DNA of 64,000 bases from Ferruginibacter sp. (GTDB lineage Bacteria > Bacteroidota > Bacteroidia > Chitinophagales > Chitinophagaceae): the NCBI GenBank assembly GCA_014379625.1, contig JACMLJ010000080.1, positions 110,501 to 174,500 of the forward strand, written 5' to 3'. Below the pieces are notes generated by a model. That model had not been told where the DNA came from. It searched no databases and saw only the letters and a list, made by a program, of their open reading frames with translations. This document shows, one piece after another, positions 46,241 to 54,784 of this stretch. The first letter of the stretch is position 1; the number at the start of each line of letters is the position of its first letter. Both the position numbers and the translations under genes were made by a program.

Positions 46241-46873
46241 TTAAAAAGCTGCGATACTATCCGACGCCAGGATATTTACGCCGGTTTTTCCGGAATTCAT
46301 ACAGTCAATCATTGCTTTTGCTACCTGGCCGCCTGCTATCGCCTTATATTTTTTAGGTATCAAAAAGGCAAAACTTTTCATCAACAATTTCCCGATCATT
46401 TCTCCCACACGAAACTCTGCCCTTTGCCCCAGTAACATGGATGGCCTGAAAATAAATAAACTTTCATAACCAATGCCTGTAACCGCTTCTTCTATTTCTC
46501 CTTTTGTTTTGCTATAAAAAATACCGGAATTTTTATTTGCTCCCAGGGATGATACCAGGGCAAATTTTTTTGCGCCATTGGAATAACCAGCCCGGGCCAC
46601 CGTTAACACGTATTGATAATCAACTTTGTAAAAACCCTGCTTACTGCCGGCCTTTTTAATAGTAGTGCCCAGGCAACAAAATATTTCATCAGCAACTATT
46701 AATGAATTATCAGGATGGTCAAAATCAAATGGCGGCTGTAATAGTTTTTCATGCTGGATGGCTAATGGTTTTCTCGCCAGGGCTATCACGTTATAGCGGC
46801 TATCTGCAAGCAGTTGCTCAATTAGTTGTTTGCCAATAAGACCGGTTCCACCTATAACCAATGCTTTTTTCAT
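46241..46873 (-). CDS. Atypical SDR / NAD(P)-binding protein
   Basis: 210 aa Rossmann protein of the extended/atypical SDR type. The nucleotide motif GGTGLIGKQL begins at residue 8. The family features ALVSSLGANKNSGIFYSKTKGE and RPSMLLGQRAEFRVGE follow. It lacks a clear catalytic Tyr-x3-Lys beyond YSKTK. It is related to the HTATIP2-like redox-sensing group. The function is unknown; possibly an oxidoreductase or epimerase. Confidence 0.83.
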   Translation of the reverse strand: MKKALVIGGTGLIGKQLIEQLLADSRYNVIALARKPLAIQHEKLLQPPFDFDHPDNSLIVADEIFCCLGTTIKKAGSKQGFYKVDYQYVLTVARAGYSNGAKKFALVSSLGANKNSGIFYSKTKGEIEEAVTGIGYESLFIFRPSMLLGQRAEFRVGEMIGKLLMKSFAFLIPKKYKAIAGGQVAKAMIDCMNSGKTGVNILASDSIAAF

Positions 46874-46958
46874 AAAGGGAATAGATTTAATTAAAAGTAC
46901 CCTGTTTGTATGTTGAAAGTAAAACTTTTTTGCAAAAAGCTTTTCGGATAATTTTAAG

Positions 46959-47065
46959 TCGGGTGCATTTAAAATTGTCGGTGGCTGGTGAGACCAATCG
47001 AGGCTTGGCCGTGGTTGGTGTCCTCACAAACCAGGGGCTACTTCGACAATTTTAAATGCACCCGA
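46959..47065. repeat. Palindromic mobile-type element, copy 1
   Basis: Perfect 22-bp terminal inverted repeat (46959-46980 and 47044-47065, arm beginning TCGGGTGCATTTAAAATTG) around a 63-bp core that itself folds. It is related to the element at 53103-53215: both share termini GGGTGCAT...AAATTGTCG and a core TGGTTGGTGTCC. No target duplication was found here. The surrounding gap 46874-47328 holds no gene. Confidence 0.8.
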
Positions 47066-47192
47066 TTGTCATAAAATTAACGCCAGGATATAAATTATTC
47101 GGATCGATTAAAACTAAAGGAATAGGCTGAATTTCAAATGTGAAAATGAGAAAATTTGAAAATGACTCAATGCCATATCGCGACACTGCATC

Positions 47193-47224
47193 AAAAAAAC
47201 TGAGAACTTGTTGTCAGTTTTTTT
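47193..47224 (-). terminator. Terminator of the OmpA gene
   Basis: Perfect 11-bp stem AAAAAAACTGA (47193-47203) and TCAGTTTTTTT (47214-47224), 10-base loop. A/T runs on both flanks make it work on either strand. It lies 105 bp beyond the OmpA stop on the minus strand. Confidence 0.7.
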
Positions 47225-47328
47225 CGCCCTGGCGCATTATATCCCAATGGCGGGAGTAACAAAAAATGCAGGTCGCGCCAATGGGCCAATTATTGTAACG
47301 CTGCATTTTTAAATAATCTCAACACGGA

Positions 47329-48138
47329 TCAGATTTCAAGGAGCTTATACATTTCCTCCAGTTTAGGGGAAAGAATAATTTCTGTCCTCCTGTTTTTTGC
47401 CCTGCCTTCAAGTGTAGCATTGGTATCCAGGGGATCGAAAAAGCTATGCCCGGATGCCACTACCCTCACAGGGTCCACTTTGTAATTGTCTACCAATATC
47501 CTAACAATAGAATTTGCCCTGCCGGTACTCAGGTCCCAGTTGTCTTTAAAACGCCCGCGAATAGGGATGCTATCTGTATGCCCTTCAATATTTACGGCAA
47601 CATCTGCGTTTAAATTAAGTACCGCTGCCAGCTTGGATAATGCGTCAACTCCTTTGGGGTTTACTACTGCGCTTCCCGAAGGGAATAATAAATTTTCTGA
47701 AAGGCTGACATATACTTTTCCGTTTTTTTGAACCACTGAAAGATCATTCGAATTAAATCCTTTTAATGCCTCCGACATTTTATTTTTAAGCTGGTCTGAT
47801 TGATTTTTTTGCTGTGCCAGTAAGGTTTGCAACTGTTGTAATTTTTGTTGTTGCTGTTTCAAACTTTGTTGTTGTTGTTGCAGGGTTTTTTCAGTTTCGG
47901 TCAACTGGCTTTGCTGGGTGGCTGTTTGTTCTCCCAGTTGTGAGTTCTGGTTACTCAGGTTGCCAATCCTTTTATTGAGTGCCGCCATATCATCCTGTAG
48001 CTTTATAATCTGGTTCGCCAGTTGCACACTATCTGAACGTAAATTGGAGGTTTCCAGTTGAGACTGTCTTAAAACTCTGTTGGCAACACAACCCGGGAAC
48101 AGGAAAATCAGCGGGAGGTAGATGAAATACTTTTTCAT
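47329..48138 (-). CDS. OmpA-family peptidoglycan-binding lipoprotein
   Basis: 269 aa with a lipobox FPGC (Cys17). Residues about 30-125 are a Gln-rich coiled coil (QQQQQSLKQQQQKLQQLQ). Residues about 150-262 form the OmpA domain with NIEGHTDSIPI, NWDLSTGRA and EGRAKNRRTEI, the peptidoglycan-binding signature. It ties the outer membrane to the wall. It stands alone, with its own terminator. Confidence 0.93.
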   Translation of the reverse strand: MKKYFIYLPLIFLFPGCVANRVLRQSQLETSNLRSDSVQLANQIIKLQDDMAALNKRIGNLSNQNSQLGEQTATQQSQLTETEKTLQQQQQSLKQQQQKLQQLQTLLAQQKNQSDQLKNKMSEALKGFNSNDLSVVQKNGKVYVSLSENLLFPSGSAVVNPKGVDALSKLAAVLNLNADVAVNIEGHTDSIPIRGRFKDNWDLSTGRANSIVRILVDNYKVDPVRVVASGHSFFDPLDTNATLEGRAKNRRTEIILSPKLEEMYKLLEI

Positions 48139-48476
48139 GTGACTATTTTTCTATTCGAACCAGTCAAAAACGTGCCGGGATTGTATCACTGTGTTCAATG
48201 GAAATAGAACTGGCAATGGGGTGTATTTTACGTTGGTTGTTGATTATAATGCCCAGGATAAAGCAGAATTGCATCCCATTTTTTTAGGCCGGTATCAAGC
48301 TGGTGAAATGACAGTTTTTGTATAACCGTAGTTATTGAGTTAATTTCTTCAATTACACCGATCCTCGAGGGCGGTGAGAAAGAACTCACATTCGGTGCCA
48401 TGGCTTAGCTTTACGGATATTTTGGCTAAAGCCGTAATGCTCATTGTCAATTTTAATCCCCGGCATAAAGGAGTAG
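48139..48476. other. Gap between OmpA and pseudouridine synthase genes
   Basis: 338 bp. A loose inverted repeat around TTACGG/CCGTAA (about 48411-48440) is the only structure noticed. Nothing coding. Confidence 0.4.
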
Positions 48477-49130
48477 TTAAACCACAATATTCAGCAGCTT
48501 AAAAAAAACAGCTTCTTCCATTTCTCTAACGCATCCCGGCCCAAGATCTCCGAGGTGCAGGTCTTCAATGGACACACGGATCAGTCTTTTACAACGATGA
48601 TGAACCGCTCCGATCATTTTTCGTACCTGGTGAAATTTGCCTTCGGTTAATGTAATCAGTAGCCAGGTATGCGGTCCGTATTGTTGTAAATTGGTGGCCC
48701 ACCGGTATAATTGATCCGGGTTTTCTATAATGGTTACCTCGCATGGGGGAGTAATGTATTGCTGTCCCCCTTTTATGCGGATAGGGATACCTGTTTGTAA
48801 AAAGTGCAGATTTTCTTTACTAAGTAAGTTATTTACCTGCACCAGGTAGGTTCGTTTATGAGACTTTTCTCCCAAAAATAACAGGCGGGTTACCTTTTTA
48901 TTAGTAGTTAAAATCAGCAAACCTTCTGAATGATTATCTAATCTTCCAATGGCATGGATACCCTCCGGGAAATTGAAACCCATGTCGCCTAATAAGCTTA
49001 CCCGGTGGGTACTTACAAACTGCGACACCATATTGTATGGTTTATTAATTATAAAGTATCGGTGACCGTTATTGTTCATGAATAATAAACTGTATGGATT
49101 GCGGAAAATTGGAGCCTTTAAAAGCTCCAC
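48477..49130 (-). CDS. rRNA pseudouridine synthase, RsuA/RluE-like
   Basis: Converts a specific uridine of rRNA to pseudouridine. 217 aa (200 if the ATG at 49077-49079 is the start, which would match RluE better). The catalytic Asp is Asp65 in IGRLDNHSEGLLILT. The KFHQVRKM motif near residue 165 also fits the family. There is no S4 domain, as in RluE. Which uridine is modified cannot be told from sequence. Confidence 0.88.
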   Translation of the reverse strand: MELLKAPIFRNPYSLLFMNNNGHRYFIINKPYNMVSQFVSTHRVSLLGDMGFNFPEGIHAIGRLDNHSEGLLILTTNKKVTRLLFLGEKSHKRTYLVQVNNLLSKENLHFLQTGIPIRIKGGQQYITPPCEVTIIENPDQLYRWATNLQQYGPHTWLLITLTEGKFHQVRKMIGAVHHRCKRLIRVSIEDLHLGDLGPGCVREMEEAVFFKLLNIVV

Positions 49131-49166
49131 CAGTAAGTTGGGAACCCCTTCCAGCCTCCCTGCGTT

Positions 49167-50390
49167 TTATTCTTCCAGGTCGATCAGCACTTTGGCGTTT
49201 TTTTGTTCGGAAGAGGAGATAAATACTTCATAGCGTTTGTCCTTAGCAGTTATAATCATCAAAGAGGTATTGGGCGGAATGGACCCAAGGTTATTGGCCA
49301 CCATCACCAGTTCATGATGGGGGTGCAGTGCATCAACCGCAATACTGAATGTAACTGGTTTTTGAGAAAGACCGGCCCTTGAAACGATCAGGTTATTGTT
49401 GTGGTAAATACTCACCGTATCACCGTCTATTTCGCCGTTATCATACAAGTTGATCAGTAGCTCGGCGGCAACGGTTTTTATTTGTTGTATGATTGGGTTT
49501 GTCCGTGTAAGAATGGGTGCCGGTATTAAAATTTTCGGTGCGGGTATTTTTACCGGTCTTACCACAACCAGGCTGTCTGCTAACGATGTTTGGATAGTAA
49601 CAGGAAGGCCCTTTTTTACTGGTGTACCTACAGGTGGTGCTGCTTTAAACACCGGTTTGGGTGCCGGAATATTTTTTTTTATCACCGCCTTAGTTTTGGG
49701 CACCTCTTTAACCGGCGGTTCGGGTACAATACATTCCCTGATGGTAATATCATCTATTGCAAAATCATTTCCACAACCTCCATCGGGCTTGGTTTCTACT
49801 TTCAGCGATAGTGTACCAACTATTGCCGGCGTTTTAAAAAGAGCCGAGTATTGCATCCAGGAAGCTGTGCCCGTTGGAGTTAATTCACCGGTTGAAAATT
49901 TCGCCAGTTCCTTACCGGCAGTATTTTCGATAATAAAACGGAGATCGGGGCGGATAGGGGTGCAATTGAACCCTGCCCTGCATACATTCACCAGCCATGC
50001 TCCCAGTTCATAAGTTGTGTTGGGAGATAGATCTTTGAGACTGGTAACAAAAAATAACCCGGGCCGGTAGGCTGCATTCACCAGCAGCATTTTACCTTCA
50101 ATGTCATTAGGCGTATGGTCCTGGTTTATAGTGATCCAGTGACTTCCAAAACAATCGCTGGTGGATGGTACGATGGCATAGTTGCCATCTTCCGGGCAAT
50201 TGGCATAAACCCGGTCATAATTTTCCGTTGACGAAAAAACAACCTCCATAGACCGGTCTCTACTGCCAAAATCAATCTGCAGGAGGGGGGGCTGCAAAAT
50301 GCAGTCTCCCGGTGAGGGTGGTACATTTGGTGTTGCATGGAACAAAAGTATATATAGCAATTGTAAGTTTACAAATAGTATTTGTTTCAT
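49167..50390 (-). CDS. Secreted two-domain protein with Pro/Lys linker
   Basis: 407 aa. Its signal peptide is followed by an N-terminal jelly-roll-like domain (about 25-215) that includes ISECI-type and ELGAWLVNVCRAGFNC segments and closes with GCGNDFAIDDITIREC. A Pro/Lys-rich linker runs from about 218 to 295. The C-terminal beta domain (about 300-407) has LYDNGEIDGDTVSIY and NNLGSIPPNTSLMI. I have the impression that this C-terminal domain recurs in Bacteroidota secreted proteins but cannot name it. There is no enzyme motif. It is read with the pseudouridine synthase (36 bp downstream) and follows the CBM48-like gene on the minus strand. Confidence 0.75.
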   Translation of the reverse strand: MKQILFVNLQLLYILLFHATPNVPPSPGDCILQPPLLQIDFGSRDRSMEVVFSSTENYDRVYANCPEDGNYAIVPSTSDCFGSHWITINQDHTPNDIEGKMLLVNAAYRPGLFFVTSLKDLSPNTTYELGAWLVNVCRAGFNCTPIRPDLRFIIENTAGKELAKFSTGELTPTGTASWMQYSALFKTPAIVGTLSLKVETKPDGGCGNDFAIDDITIRECIVPEPPVKEVPKTKAVIKKNIPAPKPVFKAAPPVGTPVKKGLPVTIQTSLADSLVVVRPVKIPAPKILIPAPILTRTNPIIQQIKTVAAELLINLYDNGEIDGDTVSIYHNNNLIVSRAGLSQKPVTFSIAVDALHPHHELVMVANNLGSIPPNTSLMIITAKDKRYEVFISSSEQKNAKVLIDLEE

Positions 50391-50507
50391 ATAAGCGGTT
50401 ATTTTAAATAATACGGTTAAAGGTTTAAGGCGTTGGACAAAGGGTGAAACTTTCCCGGATAACCCTGCATTTTATTATGCCTTTAGCTTAGCGGAGTTGC
50501 TACACGC

Positions 50508-51992
50508 TTATTTCTCAAACCAAATAACTGAATTGCCGGTACTAAATTCATTCTGTTCCCAAAGATTGTTGCCCGGGTCAATTATCCATTTTCCATCTAC
50601 CACAAATTTATAAAGATGTTTGCCCTGCGAAAGATGCACACTCAAAAGCCACTCATCCTCCCCTTCCTTTTTCAATGCATAGGTATCGGGTGCCCAGTTA
50701 TTAAAATCACCGGCAACGAAAATGGTTTTTGCAGTGTTGAACCCTTTTAAACGAAAAGTAAAATTAGGATCGATAATGAGGTATGCATTTCGTTTTTTTT
50801 GTGGATTGACGTTCGGTGTATCGCTGCCATGGTCATTTACCCATTTACCGTCTGCTTTAAACCGGTATTCATAGTTACCTGGTCCAAGTGTATAAGGCAA
50901 TTGCCATCCGCCGGGGGTCTTGGTCATGAATAACTCATGTTCGTGCCAATTGTTGAATGAGCCCGTCAGTATTACCTGTTTAGCGGTGGAATACCCGTTC
51001 AGTATAAATAAATGGGGGCGGCCAATCCTTAAAACAGCATTGAAATCGTTGAATTCATTGGGTAGCCGGTCGTTATTTTCAGGATCGTTCATCCATTTTC
51101 CATCTGCCACAAACCGGTAAGTATGCGTTCCATTTGCGAGGTAAAGCGGCAATTGCCATCCCGAACTAGTCCTGGTCATTTGCAATTCCCGCGGTTTCCA
51201 GTTATTGAAACTGCCCGCAACGAAAACTTTTTTTGCTTTGTCGAAACCATTGAGCGTGAAAATGATATTTGGTTTGTAAAACACAGAATTGTCATTCCCC
51301 TGCCCATCGTTTTCTACAAGGGTATTTTCCTTATCCACCGTCCAGTTTCCATCAATAATAAATTTATACCAGTATTTTCCGGGGCCAAGTTTTACATCGG
51401 CCGCCCAGCCGCTATCAGTTTGATTCATAGCCAACGCGCCGGGATTCCAGTCATTAAAGCTGCCTGCCAGCATTACCGTCTGCGCCTTACTGTTATTGCG
51501 CAGAAAAAATGTAACCAGCGAATCCTTTACCAGGAAAGGGGATTTTTTTCTGAAACTGTTGTATCCATATTTTATATCCGTATGTATCGCGTCAAACTGG
51601 TTGGTATTGGAAGGTTTTTTTTCAGTGAATATAATTTTATCGGCAGGGTTATCAAAATTATCAAACCCCCTTAAAAGTTTGCTGATCACCAGGATATCCC
51701 CGTTGTTCTGTTCAAGTTTCCAGCCAAGCTTTTGGAGCGAATCCGGTAAATTTGTTTTTACAAATTGTTTAAGGTCAAGGTCGAAAAGATCAAATTTTAT
51801 TATAAAACTATCCAGTGCGCTTTCATCCGTCTGTTTCTTTAATTCTATGAGCATTTTTCCATCTTTAATAAAATAATTAACAGCAGGGGCTTGCGCAAAC
51901 AATGTAAATGGAACCACAAGGATGAGCAGCATAATTCCGCAACAGGTAAGCGACAGTTTTTTTATGTAATATGCGGTACTCCTCATTTCCAT
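50508..51992 (-). CDS. Secreted protein with four CBM48-like (AMPK glycogen-binding) modules
   Basis: 494 aa. Signal/anchor at about 15-34, an N-terminal domain (about 40-155) of unknown type, then four tandem modules of about 80 residues at roughly 160-240, 245-323, 329-407 and 411-494. Each has the CBM48/E-set pattern (V.AGSFNNW, then a turn, then YRF.ADGKW.ND). No amylase, debranching or other catalytic domain is present, so this is a multivalent binding protein, perhaps for alpha-glucan. An ATG at 51984-51986 overlaps the stop of the upstream protease by 4 bp (ATGA), so the two are translationally coupled. The upstream ATG at 51990-51992 gives a 10-bp overlap. Confidence 0.85.
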   Translation of the reverse strand: MEMRSTAYYIKKLSLTCCGIMLLILVVPFTLFAQAPAVNYFIKDGKMLIELKKQTDESALDSFIIKFDLFDLDLKQFVKTNLPDSLQKLGWKLEQNNGDILVISKLLRGFDNFDNPADKIIFTEKKPSNTNQFDAIHTDIKYGYNSFRKKSPFLVKDSLVTFFLRNNSKAQTVMLAGSFNDWNPGALAMNQTDSGWAADVKLGPGKYWYKFIIDGNWTVDKENTLVENDGQGNDNSVFYKPNIIFTLNGFDKAKKVFVAGSFNNWKPRELQMTRTSSGWQLPLYLANGTHTYRFVADGKWMNDPENNDRLPNEFNDFNAVLRIGRPHLFILNGYSTAKQVILTGSFNNWHEHELFMTKTPGGWQLPYTLGPGNYEYRFKADGKWVNDHGSDTPNVNPQKKRNAYLIIDPNFTFRLKGFNTAKTIFVAGDFNNWAPDTYALKKEGEDEWLLSVHLSQGKHLYKFVVDGKWIIDPGNNLWEQNEFSTGNSVIWFEK

Positions 51993-53017
51993 ATGTACAT
52001 TTTATGGCTTACAAAATTAAACCCAATTTTTTGTAATGAGAGAAAATCAAATCCAAGCATTCCATCTATACACCGGTTATACGAATAACACATTTTTTCA
52101 AGGTTAGTGACTATCACCGGCAATGTAGTTATATCCTGGCTGCCGATCTTCATATTTTTAATGTACCCGTACAGCGCCTCTACTTTATTATTACCGGTAC
52201 CGGCGAGCATGATGCGGCGGGTGATGCTAACATTATCAAAAATTTTATTCGGCAACCTGCTGTCCATCACATTCGATTCGGCCCCGGTGTCGATGACGAA
52301 AGTTAATTTTTTTCCGGCCATGGTACACCTGGTGAGCAACTTATCCTCCATTATCGATATTGGGGTAATGCTGTACAGCGTAGTATCATTTAATAAAGGG
52401 TTATGAAATAAAATATTCCTCTCTTTTTTGGTGATCAAATGCAGGTGGATTACATTTTTTTCATAATCAATGATCATTTCAAATTGCCTGAAAAGCTGCA
52501 AACCGAGTAGTCCGAAAATTTTTATTCCCTTGCTGTTTTCAATATGCCCCAGGTTGATCCGGTCGGCGGCAACATTATAATATTTTATCGGCCCAAAAGA
52601 CAATTGTGATATACTCGTCGGCGAGAAGGAAGCAACCGATCCGGTAATACCTCCCGGGTCGTCATTGACCGGGCCGGAAGCCGGGTAGTTGCGGAAATAA
52701 GTAGTATTTAAAATGAGGTGGGGCGCACCGGTATCCAGTATGAAACTGCCTTCTATAGTGTCGGCTTTTGCTTTAATGAGGATCAGGTTTCCGGCCCTGC
52801 TAAAGGGAATGGTGCAGGAAGCAGAATCAGTTGTTACGATCGGGTCAAATGTAATTTTGGGTGGAATTTTTTTTAAGGATGAATTACCGGTTATGGGAAT
52901 AATAGTGTTTGCATTAACCATAGAAATTTCGATAGCAGAGTTATTGTTGCCAGTGCTTGCTGCAGTATTAAAAATAATACCGGTTATGCCTATTATCCAT
53001 TGAAAAAGTGGACCCAT
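51983..53017 (-). CDS. Two-lobed aspartic protease family protein
   Basis: 344 aa with a hydrophobic N-terminus and two retropepsin-type active-site motifs in one chain: FILDTGAPHLIL (Asp95) and FVIDTGAESNVM (Asp243). This resembles a self-contained pepsin-like arrangement built from two retroviral-type lobes, with EIIDYEKN- and GLLGLQLFRQFE-type strand segments between. Each lobe also has the hydrophobic Gly motif expected after the active site. Signal features suggest export. The stop overlaps the start of the CBM48-like gene by 4 bp (TGA within ATGA). The role of such proteases in Bacteroidota is poorly described. Confidence 0.85.
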   Translation of the reverse strand: MGPLFQWIIGITGIIFNTAASTGNNNSAIEISMVNANTIIPITGNSSLKKIPPKITFDPIVTTDSASCTIPFSRAGNLILIKAKADTIEGSFILDTGAPHLILNTTYFRNYPASGPVNDDPGGITGSVASFSPTSISQLSFGPIKYYNVAADRINLGHIENSKGIKIFGLLGLQLFRQFEMIIDYEKNVIHLHLITKKERNILFHNPLLNDTTLYSITPISIMEDKLLTRCTMAGKKLTFVIDTGAESNVMDSRLPNKIFDNVSITRRIMLAGTGNNKVEALYGYIKNMKIGSQDITTLPVIVTNLEKMCYSYNRCIDGMLGFDFLSLQKIGFNFVSHKMYIWK

Positions 53018-53093
53018 AAATTAAAAACTTAAGCGATATTACAAACCCACTATAATCTTGATCAGGTCTAATGTATGAATGGCAGATTTCAAT

Positions 53094-53224
53094 GGATGAA
53101 ATGGGTGCATCCCAAATTGTCGCTCCTGTTTAATGCTGTGGCCCGTGGGACACCTACCAAGGCTACATGCCCTGGTTGGTGTCCCCACCAACCAGCGACA
53201 ATTTGGGAAGCACCCGGATGAAAT
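53094..53224. mobile_element. MITE-like element with a 9-bp target duplication, copy 2
   Basis: The direct repeat GGATGAAAT (53094-53102 and 53216-53224) exactly flanks a 113-bp element, 53103-53215. Its ends are inverted repeats of 21 bp with one mismatch (53103-53123 and 53195-53215, GGGTGCATCCCAAATTGTCG). The core folds too: CTGGTTGGTG/CACCAACCAG (53172-53181 and 53186-53195). It is related to copy 1 at 46959. It contains no gene, so it must be moved by a transposase encoded elsewhere. It sits between the YihY and aspartic protease genes. Confidence 0.85.
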
Positions 53225-53358
53225 TGCGGTAATAATAAAGCCTAAAGCCTTTTTTTTATTCAGATTGTTGTTAATGAAAGGGCAGTTGAAACCCGGGAGC
53301 CAGCTAATTCAACTGCTTGCATAAATGTACCGGAACCGGGTGGATGGTATTTATCGTT

Positions 53359-54276
53359 TCAAATTTTTTCGCTATCCTCCTGATCGGTAAACACAAAAAA
53401 CATCGCGTTTTTGCCGGGGGTAATGGGCTGGCCAATGTATATACTCCAAACCTTGGTAAAAGCGGCTCCATAGTACAATATAAGGGATGAATAAAATACA
53501 AATAAAAGCAGTAGTACGATTGATGCTGAAGTGCCATAAACAACGCCAATATTGCTGTTGGGCAATAACCAGCCGAGTACATATTTGCCCAGGTTAAAAA
53601 GTATGCTGGTAAGCAGGGCGCCGGTAATCGCTACTTTCCAACTTGGTCTGCCATCGGGCAGGTAACGGAATAATACTGTGAACCAGGCCCAAACAGTGAT
53701 TATGGAAATGAGGGTGGATAATACACTGTTGAAAAGCATTCCAATGGCGGGCATTAGTTCTATCACGTATTTGCCAAATATTAACTGCAGACTTTCGGCA
53801 AGTAAAGAAGCTAAAAAAAGCAGACCTGTAAAAAGGATCACCAAAAAAGATTTTGCCCTTGCGCCCATAGCCATACCAAAACTATGTTTACCTGTTTTCC
53901 TGATCATCCATAACTGGTTAAAAGAACTTTGGATCACCTTAAATAAAGTAGTGGCCACAAACACCAGGAAAATAAATCCTGCAATAGCTACCGGCCAGTT
54001 AACTGCCAGTCCCCTGAATGCCCGTAGGGTACCCACCAGCCCATGTACACTATCTGTTCCTACAATATCTCCTAACCTTACAAACAATTGCCGGCTGATC
54101 CTTCTGCGGTTAAATAGGAGTCCGAGCAGTTGTATCAGTATCAGTAAAATGGGAGGCAAAGCAAATGTGGTAAAAAAAGCAGTAGCGCCTGCAAGCCGCA
54201 TCGGGTCGTTTTTTATCAGTAGCCGGAATGCTTTTCCAAACTGCCTGGCTACTGGTACAATGGGAATGGGTTTCAT
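53359..54276 (-). CDS. YihY/BrkB-family inner-membrane protein
   Basis: About 305 aa from the in-frame ATG at 54274-54276; the frame is open further upstream to 54381 but those residues look untranslated. Six membrane segments are visible (for example AGATAFFTTFALPPILLIL and VAIAGFIFLVFVATTLF), with the family's conserved GKYVLGWLLPNSNIG near the C-terminus. The family includes the mis-named ribonuclease BN and BrkB. Its function is unsettled. Confidence 0.86.
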   Translation of the reverse strand: MKPIPIVPVARQFGKAFRLLIKNDPMRLAGATAFFTTFALPPILLILIQLLGLLFNRRRISRQLFVRLGDIVGTDSVHGLVGTLRAFRGLAVNWPVAIAGFIFLVFVATTLFKVIQSSFNQLWMIRKTGKHSFGMAMGARAKSFLVILFTGLLFLASLLAESLQLIFGKYVIELMPAIGMLFNSVLSTLISIITVWAWFTVLFRYLPDGRPSWKVAITGALLTSILFNLGKYVLGWLLPNSNIGVVYGTSASIVLLLLFVFYSSLILYYGAAFTKVWSIYIGQPITPGKNAMFFVFTDQEDSEKI

Positions 54277-54381
54277 TTGCCGGGAATTTAAATTACTGCT
54301 TATCAGATACAACGGATGCCTGATTTTTGGAAAATTACAATAAACCATTGAGATATAATAAAACAGTAACCATCCGTTCAT

Positions 54382-54784
54382 TTAGCATTGCAAGCATTTA
54401 TATAATTGTATTTAAAAATTTCATGCCGGCATCTGACAATGGGGACATGGGTAAACGCTCATCTTCTCCTTTCAATTAAAACCCAAAGTTTATAGCTATT
54501 ATTAATTTCATAATTAATTTATAAACAGGAATATTAAATATTGGAAAAATGAATTACATTTATTTCTAATCAAACGCAGGTGCTAACTATTCAGTGGTCC
54601 TGTTTGGGAAAATCAAAATTTCCAATGAAAACTCCCCGCTCAGTGTTGACGATGCACCGGTAATGGCCGCTGACGCTGCTAATCCAATATTTCTTTCACT
54701 TTACAGTAGTATATGTTTGGCAAAAACGGTAAGTGGTTCATCCATTTTATTAAATTCTACATAAAACCTTTTAAAAAACTACTT
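54382..54784. other. Divergent gap
   Basis: Between the YihY (-) and ELWxxDGT (+) genes. A+T-rich. No complete promoter motif or repeat was recognised; a -7-like box TACATTTA near 54563 lacks a good -33 box. Confidence 0.4.

Noticed and set aside
46952..47072. Target duplication flanking the copy 1 palindromic element
   Set aside because: The nine bases on each side (TTTTAAGTC and GATTGTCAT) do not match, so no duplication is claimed.
49450..50013. Plus-strand 187-codon frame
   Set aside because: Antisense shadow of the secreted protein at 49167, created by its Pro/Lys linker codons.
51123..51674. Plus-strand 183-codon frame
   Set aside because: Antisense to the repeated CBM48-like modules; no family features.
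53678..54343. Plus-strand 221-codon frame
   Set aside because: Antisense to the membrane protein YihY; no start context or family.
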